DNA from: Serripes groenlandicus
Lineage: Eukaryota > Mollusca > Bivalvia > Cardiida > Cardiidae
Length of the DNA stretch: 64,000 nucleotides
NCBI GenBank assembly: GCA_031761405.1
Contig: JASEVX010000352.1
Span: forward strand, 107,214-171,213
Direction: 5' to 3'
In this document: piece after piece, positions 11,221 through 22,235 of the stretch
How positions within the stretch are numbered: the first letter of the stretch is position 1
How the letters are laid out: each line of letters starts with the position of its first letter
Notes under the pieces: model-generated
What the model was told of the DNA's origin: nothing
Seen by the model: the letters and a program-made list of their open reading frames with translations, nothing else
The model's database searches: none
Program-made: the position numbers and the translations under genes

Positions 11221-13294
11221 ACAAGAGGCCCAAGAGGAAGGAATCTGATAGAGGGTCACCCAATGAACATTTCTACAAAATTATTTGAAAATCGGCTGAA
11301 CACTTTCGGAGAAGAAGATTTTTTAAGTGTTCACTATAGCCATATAAGGCAAAATAGCCCCGCCCCCTGGCGGCCATGTTTTTCAACCAATCAACATTTC
11401 TTGAAGGAATCTAATAAAGGGTCACCCAAGGAACATTTCTACAAAATTATTTGAAAATCGACCTGACACTTTCGGAGAAGAAGATTTTTTTAAGTTTTCA
11501 CTAAATTTGGATGGATAAAAAAAAAAACAAGAGGGCCATGATGGCCCTTGAATCGCTCACCTGATTTTTTTTTCTTTTCACTTTAGCTATATAAGCCTCG
11601 CCCCCTGGCAGCCATAGTTTCCGACCAATCAACTTGGCTTGAAGGAATTTGATAGAGGGTCACCCTAGGAACATTTCTACAAAATTATTTGAAAATCGGC
11701 CAGATACTTTTGGAGGAGAAGTTTTCACTATAGCCATATAATGCAAAATAGCCCTGCCTACTGGCGGCCATGTTTTTTGACCAATCAACATGGCTTGAAG
11801 GAATCTGAAAGTGGGTCATCCAAGGAACATTTCTACAAAATTATTTGAAAATCGGGCCGACACTTTTGGAGAAGAAGATTTTTTAAGTTTGCACTATAGC
11901 CATATAAGGCAAAATAGCCCGCCCCCCCCCCCCCCCCTGGCGGCCATGTTTTTCGACCAATCAACATGGCTTGAAGGAATCTGATAGAGGGTCACCCAAG
12001 GAACATTTCTACAAAATCATTTGAAAATCAGCCTGACACTTTCGGAGGAGAAGATTTTTTAAGTTTTCACTATAGCCATATAAGGCAAAATAGACCCGCC
12101 CCCTGGCGGCCGTGTTTTTTGAATTCTGCATGGATCCCTAAAATTTGAAGGAATTCTGGTGAGGTCATTAAGAGGATGCTTTCTGTGAAGTTTCATCCCA
12201 ATTGACCCACTGGTTACTGAGGAGAAGATGTTGAAGATTTTTTAAGTTTTCACTTTGGCCATATAAGGCAAAATAGCCCCCGCCCCCTGGCGGCCATGTT
12301 TTTCGACCAATCAACATTGCTTGAAGGAATCTGATAGAGGGTCACCCAAGGAACATTTTTACAAAATTATTTGAAAATCGGCCTGACACTTATGGAGGAG
12401 AAGATTTTTTAAGTTTTCATTATAGCCATAAAAGGCAAAATAGCCCCGCCCCCTGGCGGCCATGTTTTTTGACCAATCAACATGGCTTGAAGGAATCTGA
12501 TAGAGGATCACCCAAGGAACATTTCTACAAAATTATTTGAAAATCGGCCTGACACTTTTGGAGGAGAAGATTTTATAAGTTTGCACTATAGACATATAAG
12601 GCAAAATAGCCCCGCCCCCCCTGGCGGCCAGGTTTTTCGACCAATCAACATGGCTTGAAGGAATCTGATAGAGGGTCACCCAAGGAACATTTCTACAAAA
12701 TTATTTGAAAATCGGCCTTACACTTTCGGAGGAGAAGATTTTTTAAGTTTTCACTATAGCCATATAAGGCAAAATAGCCCCGTCCCCCCTCTGGCGGCCA
12801 TGTTTTACGACCAATCAACACGGCTTGAAGGAATCTGATAGAGGGTCATCCAAGGAACATTTCTACAAAATTATTTGAAAATCTGCCAACCAATTTGGGA
12901 GAAGAAGAATTTTGAAGTTTTTTCGGTTTCGTTGCCATGGAAACCAGAATTTTGCATGGATCCCAAAAATTTGAAGGAATTCTGGTGAGGTCATTGAGAG
13001 GATGCTTTCTGTGAAGTTTCATCCAAATTGACCCACTGGTTACTGAGGAGAAGAACTTGACGCACGACGCACGACGGACAAAAGGCGATCACAATAACTC
13101 ACCTTGAGCAAAGCTCAGGTGAGCTAAAAATGAAGGAATTTAAGAGAGGACATTGAGAGGATGCTTCCTATGAAGTTTCAACCAAATTGGCCAAGTGGTT
13201 AGGAAGAAGAAGTTGTTTAAAGGAAAAAGTTAACGCATGCACGACGGACAATTCGCCATGACATAAGCTCGACTGGCTTTCAGCCAGAGGAGCT
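11221..13294 (-). mobile_element. Family J element nested in D1 (J1)
   Basis: Minus orientation. The head agctcctctggctgaaagcc is at 13294-13275; the tail (complement caagaggcccaagagg) is at 11222-11237. It has a D-type core but J-type ends. Most of the J tail next to the 3' hairpin is deleted compared with 16383-16430. It is interrupted by D2. Confidence 0.65.
11526..13124 (-). mobile_element. Family D element nested in J1 (D2)
   Basis: Minus orientation. The head agctcacctgagctttgctc reads down from 13124, with cgccttttgtccgtcgtgcg following. The tail (complement aacaagagggccatgatggc) is at 11526. The core has about seven units of roughly 167 bp with the phrase ggcggccatgtttttcgacc. An extra internal copy of the head-proximal block (gtgaggtcattaagaggatg) at about 12119-12235 indicates unequal exchange. 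A run of 16 C at 11922-11937 is in one unit. Confidence 0.7.
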
Positions 13295-13691
13295 AAAAAT
13301 TTCAAAATTCTTCTTCTCCCAAACTGGTTGGCAGATTTTCAAATAAGACCCTCTATCAGATTCCTTCAAGCCATGTTGATTGGTCGAAAAACATGGCCGC
13401 CAGGGGAGCGGAGCTATTTTGCCTTATATGGCTATAGTGAAAACTTAAAAAATCTTCTTCTCCGAAAGTGTCAGGCCGATTTTCAAATAATTTTGTAGAA
13501 ATGTTCCTAGGGTGACCCTCTATCAGATTCCTTCAAGCCAAGTTGATTGGTCGGAAACTATGGCCGGGGCTTATATGGCTAAAGTGAAAAAAATTAAAAT
13601 CAGGTGAGCGATCCAGGGCCATCATCTCTTGTTTGACAAGATATGTTCAAAGTTGTCCGCTGCAGAAATTTCTTATGAGGGAAAGGGTTAA

Positions 13692-14226
13692 CCATTCTTC
13701 AAACTACATGAGAAGTGCAATCATCACAAAAGTATGATATATAGCGAGTTTAGATTGTCTTTGATCTTAAGGGATTTTATTGTGTCCTGTAAATCTTATA
13801 AATATTTGAAATAATAGTAGTCAATTAACTTTTTTGATGTATAGATTAGCTTCTTAGCATTATTAACTTAAATTAAAGTACTGAAAGTACTGAAGGTAGA
13901 ATTGTGATCGGTTTTTCAAAATGTGTGTCTCAGCGTTGTCTTCTTCAGCAGTTTGACAAAAACAAAGCCTAAATCTGATATTGTGTCAATGTCTTATTTG
14001 TCAACTCTATCCCATAAGTTTTTCCTGTGATTTGATACTGCTAACTCTCATAAAAAAAAGCACAGAAAGGGACAACTATACTTTCACAACTTTGATTAAA
14101 TATATTTTCAATTAAATTGTAATAAATATTTTTCTTGTTTTTTGAAAGTTTTGTCATAATTATTTAAGACGGACATTATATACTAGAATAGCCAACTGAC
14201 TATCATTTTAAAAAAGTGTTTCTTAT
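13692..14226. other. Spacer, nothing recognised
   Basis: AT-rich with no clear coding frame or repeat end. Confidence 0.4.
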
Positions 14227-14499
14227 TTAAACCTTTCCCATCTGCATACATACTTTTGAAAACATTGATGCAGAAGAAGAAATTGCTCATGACAAGCAAT
14301 CTCTCCTTTTGCAACAATGTTTTCAACTTTATTCAATGATTACACTTCCAATAAAGGTGACCTATGACTAAAAGTGGAAAACATTGTGGCAAAAGGAGAA
14401 ATTGCACATTTTGTGCAATTTCTTCTTTTGTCACTATGTTTTCAAATACCTGTCTGCTGCAGAGGCGTCAGAAAGCGTCTATATGAGGGAAAGGGTTAG
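14227..14499 (+). mobile_element. Family C MITE abutting the zinc-finger array (C2)
   Basis: TTAA at 14227-14230 and TTAG at 14496-14499 flank acctttcccatctgcatac and tatatgagggaaaggg. The internal part has the family centre gtggaaaacattgtggc and its near-complement ttttgtcactatgttttc. Confidence 0.7.
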
Positions 14500-15140
14500 A
14501 CATAAGAGAATACACCATGGTGAAAAACCTTATAAATGTGATATTTGTGAGTATGCAAGTAAAAGGAAGAGTGATTTAATCAGACACAAGAGAAAATATA
14601 CTAGAGAAAAACCTTATAAGTGTGATGTTTGTGAATATGCAAGTGCAGAAAAGCTGTCCTTAATTATACATAAGAGAATACACCATGGTGAAAAAACTTA
14701 TAAATGTGATATTTGTGAATATGCAAGTAAAAGGAAGATTGATTTAATCAGACACAAGAGAAAACATACTAGAGAAAAACCTTATAAATGTGACCTCTGT
14801 GAATATGCATTTAGTCACAAAGGAAATTTAATAACACACATGAGAATACATACTAAAGAGAAACCTTATAAATGCGATATTTGTGAATATGCCTCTTAAC
14901 AGAAAGGACATTTGACCGCACACCAGAGAAAACATACAGGTGAGAAACCTTATAAATGTTATATCTGAATATGTAAGCACAGATTTTTTTTTTAATTAAA
15001 GCATAAGTGAATATATTTAGGTGAGAAAACTTTCAAATGAGATTTGTGTCCATGCATTTGATCGGAAACGACTCTTGACCGTACACAAGATTAAACATAG
15101 AGGTGAGAAACCATACAACTGTGACGTTTTTGGATATGGT
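14500..15140 (+). pseudogene. C2H2 zinc-finger array, broken
   Basis: The finger repeats read HHGEKPYKCDICEYAS, then TREKPYKCDVCEYAS, HHGEKTYKCDICEYAS, TREKPYKCDLCEYAF and TKEKPYKCDICEYAS. They follow C-x2-C-x12-H-x3-H spacing with TGEKP-like linkers, so this was a DNA-binding C2H2 protein. Four fingers are complete. In the first, the last His is Tyr (RHKRKY). The fifth is cut by TAA at 14897-14899, and the same frame continues QKGHLTAHQRKHTGEKP past the stop. Further fingers to about 15140 are frameshifted. The open frame nominally begins at 14384, but those first 38 residues are translated MITE C2, so the original 5' end is lost. Probably a dead gene or retrocopy fragment. Confidence 0.7.
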
Positions 15141-15540
15141 TTAGTCAGGTAGCTAAATAAATTAGAAATTAGAGAAAACTGGATAGAGATCGTTATAGTT
15201 ATGATATTTTTGATAATATATATGTATTATCTCCTTTACATGACATGGACATGGATTTAGTGCTTCAGTTGAAATTCTTTAAAACCATGTAAACAAAAGT
15301 GGATATTTGGACAATTGTTATAGAAATAACATCATAAATTGTTAATCTTCATCCGAAACAAAATAAGGAAAAAACGAAAGAAAAGAAAAGAAATTTCACC
15401 ATTGATAAACGGGGCGTGTACTTACAATGAAACCAGTTCTACTAGTTTATCATCAGTTTATCATTAGAAAATAACAACAACGAACAAAAACAAGTGAGTA
15501 CGAAAAAGCAAAGCAAGAAAAAACCACATGAACACTTAAC
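15141..15540. other. Spacer, nothing recognised
   Basis: A-rich stretch (gaaagaaaagaaaagaaatt) before the LINE. It could include LINE 5' untranslated sequence. Confidence 0.35.
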
Positions 15541-15542
15541 AT

Positions 15543-16062
15543 TTGAAACACCAACAATTAATAGAACGATCAATTAATTCAAATATGAGTACAAATTTGA
15601 ACTTATCTCTGCCTTTACCAGGGCAGTTTATGCAGTCTCCTACATACCCGTATATGAATAAACAACCGATAAGTACTTCGATGTATAATCATGTTCCCTC
15701 ATCAGACATCCAACCAACCTCCGCCATGGGCTACAATCATTATGGAAGACATTAAATCGATCAAAAGTCGAATGGATAAGATCGACAACATTGATAAGGT
15801 AGTCAACTCTATGAACTTGAAACTAAATGACCTAGAAATAAAAGTAAAAAATATTGATACCTGTGTAACCGATTTAGAAAATGCTAGTTTGTATATGAGT
15901 GATGCTTATGACAAGCAATTGAAAGACCTTAAAACAGCACAAGAAAAAAGTGAATCTCTCAAAAAATCATGTTCAACCTTGAATGATACAACCCAACAAA
16001 TGACGAGCAACCAAAAGGCATTGCGCAATGGGAGTTATTGTTCTTTTTTTAACATAACATGA
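15543..16062 (+). pseudogene. LINE ORF1 fragment, coiled coil, frameshifted
   Basis: The first frame (15543-15755) holds a Pro/Tyr/Ser/Met-rich N-terminus (SLPLPGQFMQSPTYPYMNKQ). A shift near 15720-15745 moves into the second frame, IIMEDIKSIKSRMDKIDNID followed by LNDLEIKVKNIDTCVTDLEN and KQLKDLKTAQEKSESLKKS. Its heptad spacing of I, V and L predicts a long coiled coil, as in LINE ORF1 proteins that trimerise and bind RNA. The C-terminal RNA-binding part is missing: the frame runs into unrelated residues at about 16020. The neighbouring endonuclease fragment supports the LINE assignment. Confidence 0.55.
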
Positions 16063-16099
16063 ACTTTAATACTCAAACCGACAGATACATGATATAATT

Positions 16100-17800
16100 A
16101 TTCTTACAGAAACATGGCTATCACCAAAAACACATGTCAATTTAAATCTCCAAGGATATTCTGCTGAACACTTGTTGGGAAATAAATCTCATAACACCAG
16201 GAAAGGGCGTCATTCAGGAGGAATTTCATTATATCATGAATCAAGCTTACAGTGAAAAGTTGATATTGGTTACAAACCACAATGTGGTATCATCTGGTTG
16301 AAGATATGCAAAAGTCTTTTTCAATGTTGATGTTTATTTATGTTGCACCTGTATAACACCTCTTGAATCCAAATTATTAATCAACAAGAGGCCCAAGAGG
16401 GCCAGTATCGCTCCACGGCCATAAGGCAAAAATAAAATCTCCAAACAGCCCTGCCCCCTGGTGGCTATGTTTTTTACCAACCACCATGGCTTAAAGGAAT
16501 CTTGTAGAGTGTCATGCAAGGAATGTTTCTGCAAAATTATATGAAAATCGGACTGACACTTTCGGAGGAGAGGATATTTTAAGTTTTCACTATAGCCATT
16601 AAGGCAAAATAGCCCCACCCCCTGGCAGCCATATTTTTCAACCAATCAACATGGCTTGAAGGAATCTGTTAGAGGGTAAGCCTAGGAACATTTCTACAAA
16701 ATTATTTGAATATCAGCCAAACACTTTCGGAGGAGAAGATTTTTTAAGTTTTCACTATGGTCATATAAGGCAAAATAGCCCCGCCCTCTGGCTGCCATGT
16801 TTTTCGACCAATCAACATGGCTTGAAGGAATCTGATAGAGGGTCACCTAATGAACATTTCTACAAAATTATTTGAAAATCAGCTGAACACTTTCGGAGAA
16901 GAAGATTTTTTAAGTTTTCAATATACATGTAGCTATATAAGGCAAAATAGCCCCGCCCCCTTGCGGCCATGTTTTTCAACCAATCAACATTTCTTGAAGG
17001 AATCTAATAAAGGGTCACCTAAGGAACATTTCTACAAAATTATTTGAAAATCGGCCTGACACTTTTGGAGGAGAAGATTTTTTAAGTTTTCTCTTTAGCC
17101 ATATAGGCAAAATAGCCCCGCCCTGTGACGGCCATGTTGTTTTACCAATCAACATGGCTTGAAGGAATCTGATAGAGGGTCACCCATGGAACATTTCTAC
17201 AAAACTGTTTGAAAATCTGCTGAACACTTTTGGAGAAGAAGATTTTTTAAGTTTTCACTATAGCTATATAAGTTAAAATAGCCCCGTCCACCTGGCGGCC
17301 ATGTTTTTCGCCCAATCAACATGGCTTGAAGGAATCTGATAAAGGGTCACCCATGGAACATTTCTACAAAATTATTTGAAAATCGGCCCGACACTTTTGG
17401 AGAAGAAGATTTTTTAAGTTCTCACTATTTTTTTCTTTCGGTTGCCATGGAAACCAGAATTTCGAATGGATAAAAAAAAATTGAAGGAATTTAGTAGAGG
17501 ACATTGAGAGGATGCTTCCCATGAAGTTTCAACCAAATTGGCCAAGTGGTTAGGGAGAAGAAGTCGTTTAAAGGAAAAAGTTTACGCACGCACGGACGCA
17601 CGACGGACAATTCGCCATGACATAAGCTCGACTGGCTTTCAGCCAGTGGAGCTAAAAATGAAATGGACATATTTAATGATTTAGAATTAAACATTTACAA
17701 ATATAAAGTACCAGGAAAAGTGTTATTGACCGGAGATTTTAATAGCCAAACTGACTTTAATAAAATGAAATGCAGACTTGCCACATGTATTCATTTGAAA
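16100..17800 (+). pseudogene. LINE ORF2 endonuclease fragment split by an insertion
   Basis: The frame reads DIIILTETWLSPKTHVNLNL then GYSAEHLLGN and KGRHSGGISLYHESSL (16100-16250), followed by VDVYLCCTCI near 16330. These are apurinic-type endonuclease (EEP) motifs; the E of LTETW is the catalytic Glu region. The domain resumes after the J2 insertion with EMDIFNDLELNIYKYK and KVLLTGDFNSQTDF (17660-17765), where GDFN is the conserved Asp/Asn motif. Reverse transcriptase is absent, and stops interrupt the first part. It is a 3'-truncated, internally deleted LINE relic, perhaps CR1/L2-like or RTE-like; the clade is uncertain. Confidence 0.65.
16383..17653 (-). mobile_element. Family J element inside the LINE (J2)
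   Basis: The head agctccactggctgaaagcc is read down from 17653, then gtcgagcttatgtcatggcg. The tail complement aacaagaggcccaagagggc plus cagtatcgctccacgg is at 16383-16420. The core is about six D-like units of roughly 167 bp with aaggaatctgatagagggtc. The subterminal motif gctccac recurs inverted as gtggagc in the tail. It is essentially full length. Confidence 0.75.
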
Positions 17801-18073
17801 ATATATCCAAACCTGTAGAAATACAAAAATATTTATAATTTATTTGTAAACTGGATCATCACACTAAATTTAGTTTATTTTCTTAGTTCTGAGTGACACT
17901 GTAAATACTGTCTCAAAGTGACAAAGTCTGTTTAAAGACGTCTTGTAGTTAAATGGTAGAATACTGTACCATCATTGGAAAGAGGCATGGGTTAAATAAA
18001 TGCAAGACAGTGTATTTGGAGAGTCTTTTCATGCTAAAATTGACTTGAAATGAACATTGTACTATAATTATGC
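17801..18073. other. Spacer, nothing recognised
   Basis: It may include a further decayed LINE sequence, but I see no motif. Confidence 0.3.
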
Positions 18074-18246
18074 TTAACACTTTCCTGCAGATGACTTGAA
18101 AAACAGCTATGAAACATTATTGAATATCTTAATAAGGAGAAGTTTTATTATTGAAATGAGTTAGAAACATTGTTGCAAAAGGGTAATTACTCATTTTGTC
18201 TGCTGCAAAGGCGTCAGAAAGCAGCTTTGTGTGGGAAAATGTCAAT
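18074..18246 (+). mobile_element. Family C MITE, diverged (C3)
   Basis: It starts ttaacactttcctgcagatg and contains gaaacattgttgcaaaaggg, then tctgctgcaaaggcgtcaga and gtgtgggaaaat. Both the terminal and central motifs are eroded. Confidence 0.5.
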
Positions 18247-18463
18247 AATAATATCTATAGGAGAAATTTGTCTGAATGTTTCAGATTTCATTTCTATTAT
18301 GCTATTATTCCTTTAGCTTAAAATTAAAGCAGACCTATAAAGTCCTTTTTACGTCCCTGATACAAGTGAGGAATTTATTATCAGATCACAGAGAATAAAA
18401 CTTTCAGAATTCAATCAAAAAGAAACATGCATGCTGCTATTGAAAATAAATAATGTTTTTCAG

Positions 18464-19110
18464 GGGAGAGGAATTCAGAACTGCTTTTCGAGAACTTAAA
18501 AAACTTTAAAGCATTTTCCCCGGATATTCCCGTTGTGGCCTTGAGTGGAACATTGACACTGAAGCAGAAACAAGAACTACCTAAACAGCTTGGCTTGTCC
18601 GGACATACTATTATAGAAAGCAGTCCAGACAGACCAAATATATATTTAGAGAAAATGAAAAAAGAAATTACATCAGATGTAGAAGAGGAATATGAGAAGG
18701 TAATACAGGGATAATGTGATAAACTTTTTACTGAAAAAGAAAAAAATCCTTTCACACTCGATTTGTGCCTGTATACTACATGAGCAAAGCACATATGTAC
18801 CTGAACAACTTATTTTGTTGTAAAAACATTGGTAATGCCATTTATAGTGCTATTTGCTCAGGACAAGACCAGTATGTGATTGATAGGCACATTGCAAGAG
18901 CTGAACAAGGAGGACTCTAAAATCAGACTTGTACTAACAACATCTTTTCTAGGTGTGGGTTTCTATCCTGAAAATGTTACCAATATTGTGCATGCTTGTC
19001 CACCAAGAAACATATCACAGTACTTTCATGAAATTGGAAGAGCAGGGCGACGTGGCCAAACTTGAACAGCTACATTCCATTATAGTGCCAGAAATCTTCC
19101 TGGTATAAAT
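18464..19110 (+). pseudogene. RecQ-like SF2 DNA helicase remnant, two exons
   Basis: Exon 1 (about 18464-18699; acceptor tgtttttcag, donor gagaag|gtaata) encodes FSPDIPVVALSGTLTLKQKQ and SSPDRPNIYLEKMKK, the end of helicase domain 1 (motif III region, V-A-L-[ST]-G-T). Exon 2 (about 18861-19110; acceptor tttgctcag) encodes IRLVLTTSFLGVGFYPENV (motif V region) and FHEIGRAGRRGQT (motif VI, arginine finger). A TGA follows RRGQT directly, yet the frame continues TATFHYSARNLPG as in relatives. Another TGA precedes LIGTLQEL near 18877. Motifs I and II (Walker A, DEAH) are not in the window. It is most likely a dead copy of a RecQ-like helicase that is multicopy in these genomes. Confidence 0.6.
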
Positions 19111-19585
19111 TGGAGATATTATATCGTATTGTACAAATGATTCTTTTTGCTTGCGGAATCAATTACTTTCTGTTTTCGGGTTTGAAAAGGAAAGTTATAT
19201 AGATGGTTGTAGTTGTTGTTCCTTTTGCAGCTAAAAATGTACTTGTGATGATTGTTTCTCACTGAACAGTATCGATTTATAAATTCCCTATAGTTATTGT
19301 CGTATTTCAATGCAAAGGGATATAGTTTTTGCATGTCCAAGTATCCATTGTGTTTTACATCTATCAGATATATATATGCAACCTGTCAAAAAACTCATCT
19401 GTCAGATTTACCTGAATTTATAACCAGGTTCCTCTATGGTAAATGAAAATTTTAATATGTACATGTTGTAGTTTGTAACATTACACTTTACTCTAACCAT
19501 TACAGAAGACAACACTGACACATTGTTATTTTTTTTTATTTTTGAGATATAAAAAAAGTATATAAATATTGCATTATATTACACA
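19111..19585. other. Spacer, nothing recognised
   Basis: AT-rich. A 73-residue minus frame here is not supported by any motif. Confidence 0.4.
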
Positions 19586-19679
19586 TTGACCCTTTCCCTC
19601 ATATAAACGCTTTCTGACGCCTCTGCAGCAGATGGCTTTTTGAAAACATAGTGACAAAAGAAGAAATTGCTCAAAACGA

Positions 19680-20634
19680 TTTGTGTAAAATAATTTTCAA
19701 ATCGGGCCAGTACTTTTGGACAAGAAGATTTTTTAAAGTTTTACCAATAGACATTATAAGGAAAACAAGCTCCGCCCCCTGGTGGCCATGTTTTTTTAAC
19801 GGTTTCGAAACCTTTGAACAATCTTGGTAAAGGGTGTCACAAGGAACATTTGTGCAAAATAATTTTCAAATCTGGCCAGTATTTTTGGACAAGAAGATTT
19901 TTAAATTTTTAACAAGCACATACTGTATTAGGATTGATTGATTAAATGATTGGGGTTTAACGCCGCTTTTAACAATTTCGCGGTTATATCACGGCGGCCA
20001 GTTCACCTACTCATGCATTTCCTTGTTTTCTCACACCAGTACTCCACACAACAATCTTCCCAAGCAACTGGCTGCTTTTTCACATAGACTTAGCCCATTG
20101 GTGGAAGACGAATGACGCATGTCCCATTGACTTTTGTCAATTGTCAGAAAGAAAGTTGGCTGAGCCAGGATTCGAACTCACAACCCCTGGATTGACAGCA
20201 CGTGTCGCTACCGACTGAGCTACCGGGGCTCGGCCACATATAAGGAAAATAAGCTCCGCCCCCTTGCAGCCATGTTTTTCAACGGATCAGAAATATTTGA
20301 ACAATCTTGGTAGAGGGTACCCCAAGGAACATTTGTGCAAAATAATTTTTTCAAATCGGGCCAGTACTTTTTGACAAGAAGATTTTTTAAGATTTGGCAA
20401 TTTTCCCTTTTTCTGATGCCGCAGCAACCAAAGTTTTACTTGGAATTAATTTCTTTGAACAACTTTGAAAGAGAACCACCTAAGGACCATTCCTCTGAAA
20501 TTATTTTGAAATCTGTCCATTGGTTTAGTAGGAGAAGTCATTTGTAGGAAATTGTTAACAGACGGCGACGACGACGATGTCGGACGGTGAGTGATCGCGA
20601 AAGCTCACCTTGCACTTCGTGCTTAGGTGAGCTA
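19680..20634 (-). mobile_element. Family M Helentron-like element (M1)
   Basis: Minus orientation. The head agctcacctaagcacgaagt is read down from 20633, with gtgcaaggtgagctttcgcg and a cgtcgtcgtcgccgtctgtt stretch. The core has cttcttgtccaaaagtactg and gtggccatg plus B-like phrases (aactttggttgctgcggcat). It has no hairpin tail and is interrupted by a SINE. Confidence 0.6.
19923..20234 (-). mobile_element. tRNA-derived SINE with CACATA target duplication (SINE2)
   Basis: On the minus strand the tRNA head at the 20234 end reads gccccggtagctcagtcggt with the A box, then B box gagttcgaatcc (20179-20168). The 3' domain reaches 19940 (gcggcgttaaacccc). Direct repeats CACATA at 19917-19922 and 20235-20240 flank it. 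The interrupted host sequence is a unit of M1, so insertion came after M1. The head resembles a tRNA closely enough that a tRNA finder might flag it, but the tail marks it as a SINE. Confidence 0.8.
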
Positions 20635-22061
20635 AAATGTGGAAAACATTGTGGCAAAAGGAGAAATTGCTCATTTCTCCTTTTTTTCACAATGTTTTCA
20701 AAAGTCATCATCACTTTCACTATCATCATTTTGCTCAACAGTTATATGCAGCCCCCTTGTAAGCCAGGTTATAATTTGGTTCAGTCTTTCTTTCATGGGT
20801 GGTTTTTGTTCTGCACTGACAGGAACAGATTTTATGTTGGAGAAACCTGGACATTTTCTTCTTGGTGTGAAGTGAAAAGGTCTGAGTTTATGCAATGTTT
20901 TCGCGACCAACTCTTTATCAGATTCATTCAGAGGTTTACTATGGTGTCCACTTTTGGGTTTGATAAAACAACTTTTATCAAGTTTTGAACATATTTCTGA
21001 AATAGTGTCTGCAGCACCTGTGACACACTGGATTGACTTTTCACTTTTGTTAGCACCAAGAGATTTGATAATGGCCTTTTGATTACACACTGAGTGTTCC
21101 TGTGTCAAGTCACTTTCTACATTTTGCCCTATTTCACCTTTAATGTTCACATATGACCCTTCAAGAACCCGCACACGCTGAAGAGGAGATAGAAAATACT
21201 TGCATTTCAGCACATAATCCATATTTTCAACCAAGTATTTACTAAGCTTAGAATGCGAGTAGAAAAAAAGGCAGTGAATACTGGCAGTTAAGGATCATCC
21301 TGTTTAAATCACCTTCTTTTGCTGTATCATGTAGTTCATTAATATGTAAGTACCAATGACACAACTGTGTTGAATAATTGTACAGCTCATCTGGTTCTGA
21401 TGCGGTAGCATTTACTGATTGTAGATGAATACACTGTCCATCTGGTTTCACCAGGTAAACTTCCTTGGGTTTTTCCGTGCTGGGTCTTTTGATTTGTTCT
21501 GGACAGTCCACCATACCGTATCCATAGTGTGTCATAAACTCTTGAATCATTGCCATCAAGTTATGCTTTCGTTCATCGTCCGATTTATCTGCCAGACCAA
21601 CTAGCAAAGGATGCTTTGGTTCACTAATACCCGATTCCATATGAATTTTTTTTAAAAACTGCTCAGCAACCATACATTCTCCAACCATCATAAGTAATTC
21701 AAAATGCGGTTGAAATCCCCCCTTCACCTTTCCATTTACATCAGTTCTGTGGAGAATCGTCTTAAAGTGGTTCAGTGTACCAGGGCTGCACCAGGGCTGC
21801 ACTCTTGTCTAAACAAGGTCTTGTAGCATTTCTAAGAAAAAAAACATAGAAGTATCAGTATGTGTATAAACTGTAAAGCTTTCAAGTATAACACATTAAC
21901 TACATGCTCTTTAAAATTGCAGAAGAATGAAACCTGGTGCAACTATAGAACAATGGGGTCATTATGGCAATCTATTGCACACTTGAGTTTACAGTTAGTT
22001 GAGATGTACCACGGTAGTGTTTTTCCTTAAAAGAGCCAATAAAATATATGTTTAATAATAA

Positions 22062-22235
22062 GTGGTCGGGCTCTGTATCTATTAATCCAGGGGTTGTGAG
22101 TACGAATCTAAGCTCAGCAAATTTCAATTCATTCCATAAGTGTCTGTTGTCTTTGATCAATGGGCTGAGTCTATGTGGAAAAGCAGCTAGTCGCTTGGAA
22201 ATACTGTTGTGTAGAGACTAAGCAAAGGCAATAGC
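22062..22235 (+). mobile_element. tRNA-derived SINE, diverged (SINE3)
   Basis: The head gggctctgtatctattaatc and gttgtgagtacgaatct matches the B-box region of SINE2 (gttgtgagttcgaatcc). Downstream atgggctgagtctatgtgg and gtcgcttggaaatactgttg match SINE2's body (read inverted). The 3' conserved domain is truncated. Confidence 0.55.

Larger units (their letters stand above)
11017..13632 (+). mobile_element. Family D Helentron-like element, outer (D1)
   Basis: The head agctcatctgagctttgctc (11017) is followed by aaggtgagttattgtgatcg and a cttcttctcagtaaccagtg block. It is interrupted at 11221-13294 and resumes at 13295 with ttcaaaattcttcttctccc. It ends with aggtgagcgatccagggcc and tcttgtt at 13632. 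The 3' hairpin has lost one arm (ggccc). It sits in the T-run of the C1 MITE. Confidence 0.75.
10872..13691 (-). mobile_element. Family C piggyBac-like MITE, split by nested insertions (C1)
   Basis: TTAA at 10872-10875 and 13688-13691 flank ccctttcccgcatatagacg on the left and cttatgagggaaaggg on the right, the two family-C termini. The MITE sequence reads to about 11012 (attatagagattttctattt) and resumes at about 13633 (gacaagatatgttcaaag) exactly as in the uninterrupted copy at 34199-34420. Everything in between is the D[J[D]] stack. Confidence 0.75.
19590..20709 (-). mobile_element. Family C MITE split by family M, 3' side lost (C4)
   Basis: It begins after ttga with ccctttccctcatataaacg and ctgcagcagatggcttttt. 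It breaks off at about 19679 (gaaattgctcaaaacg) and resumes at 20635 with gtggaaaacattgtggcaaa, fading into the end of the DUF6589-type frame at about 20709. The outer terminus is missing. Confidence 0.6.

Noticed and set aside
11185..11454. 89-residue frame with a repeated MNISTKLFE-like peptide
   Set aside because: It is translated D/J core; the same peptide appears at 16850-17047 from another copy.
10872..13691. A CRISPR-like array from regularly spaced near-identical repeats
   Set aside because: Units are contiguous 167-bp tandem repeats without unique spacers, in animal DNA.
18411..18794. 127-residue minus-strand frame
   Set aside because: It is the antisense of helicase exon 1, which has real motifs and splice sites.
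18880..19065. Helicase piece as part of a Helitron/Helentron RepHel
   Set aside because: The motif HEIGRAGRRGQ is SF2 RecQ-type; Helitron helicases are Pif1-like, and no Rep motif is nearby.
20168..20232. A tRNA gene with good A and B boxes
   Set aside because: It continues into a conserved SINE tail and is flanked by CACATA repeats, so it is a SINE head.
20587..20988. 133-residue plus frame with hydrophobic stretches
   Set aside because: It is the antisense of the DUF6589-type final exon plus MITE sequence.
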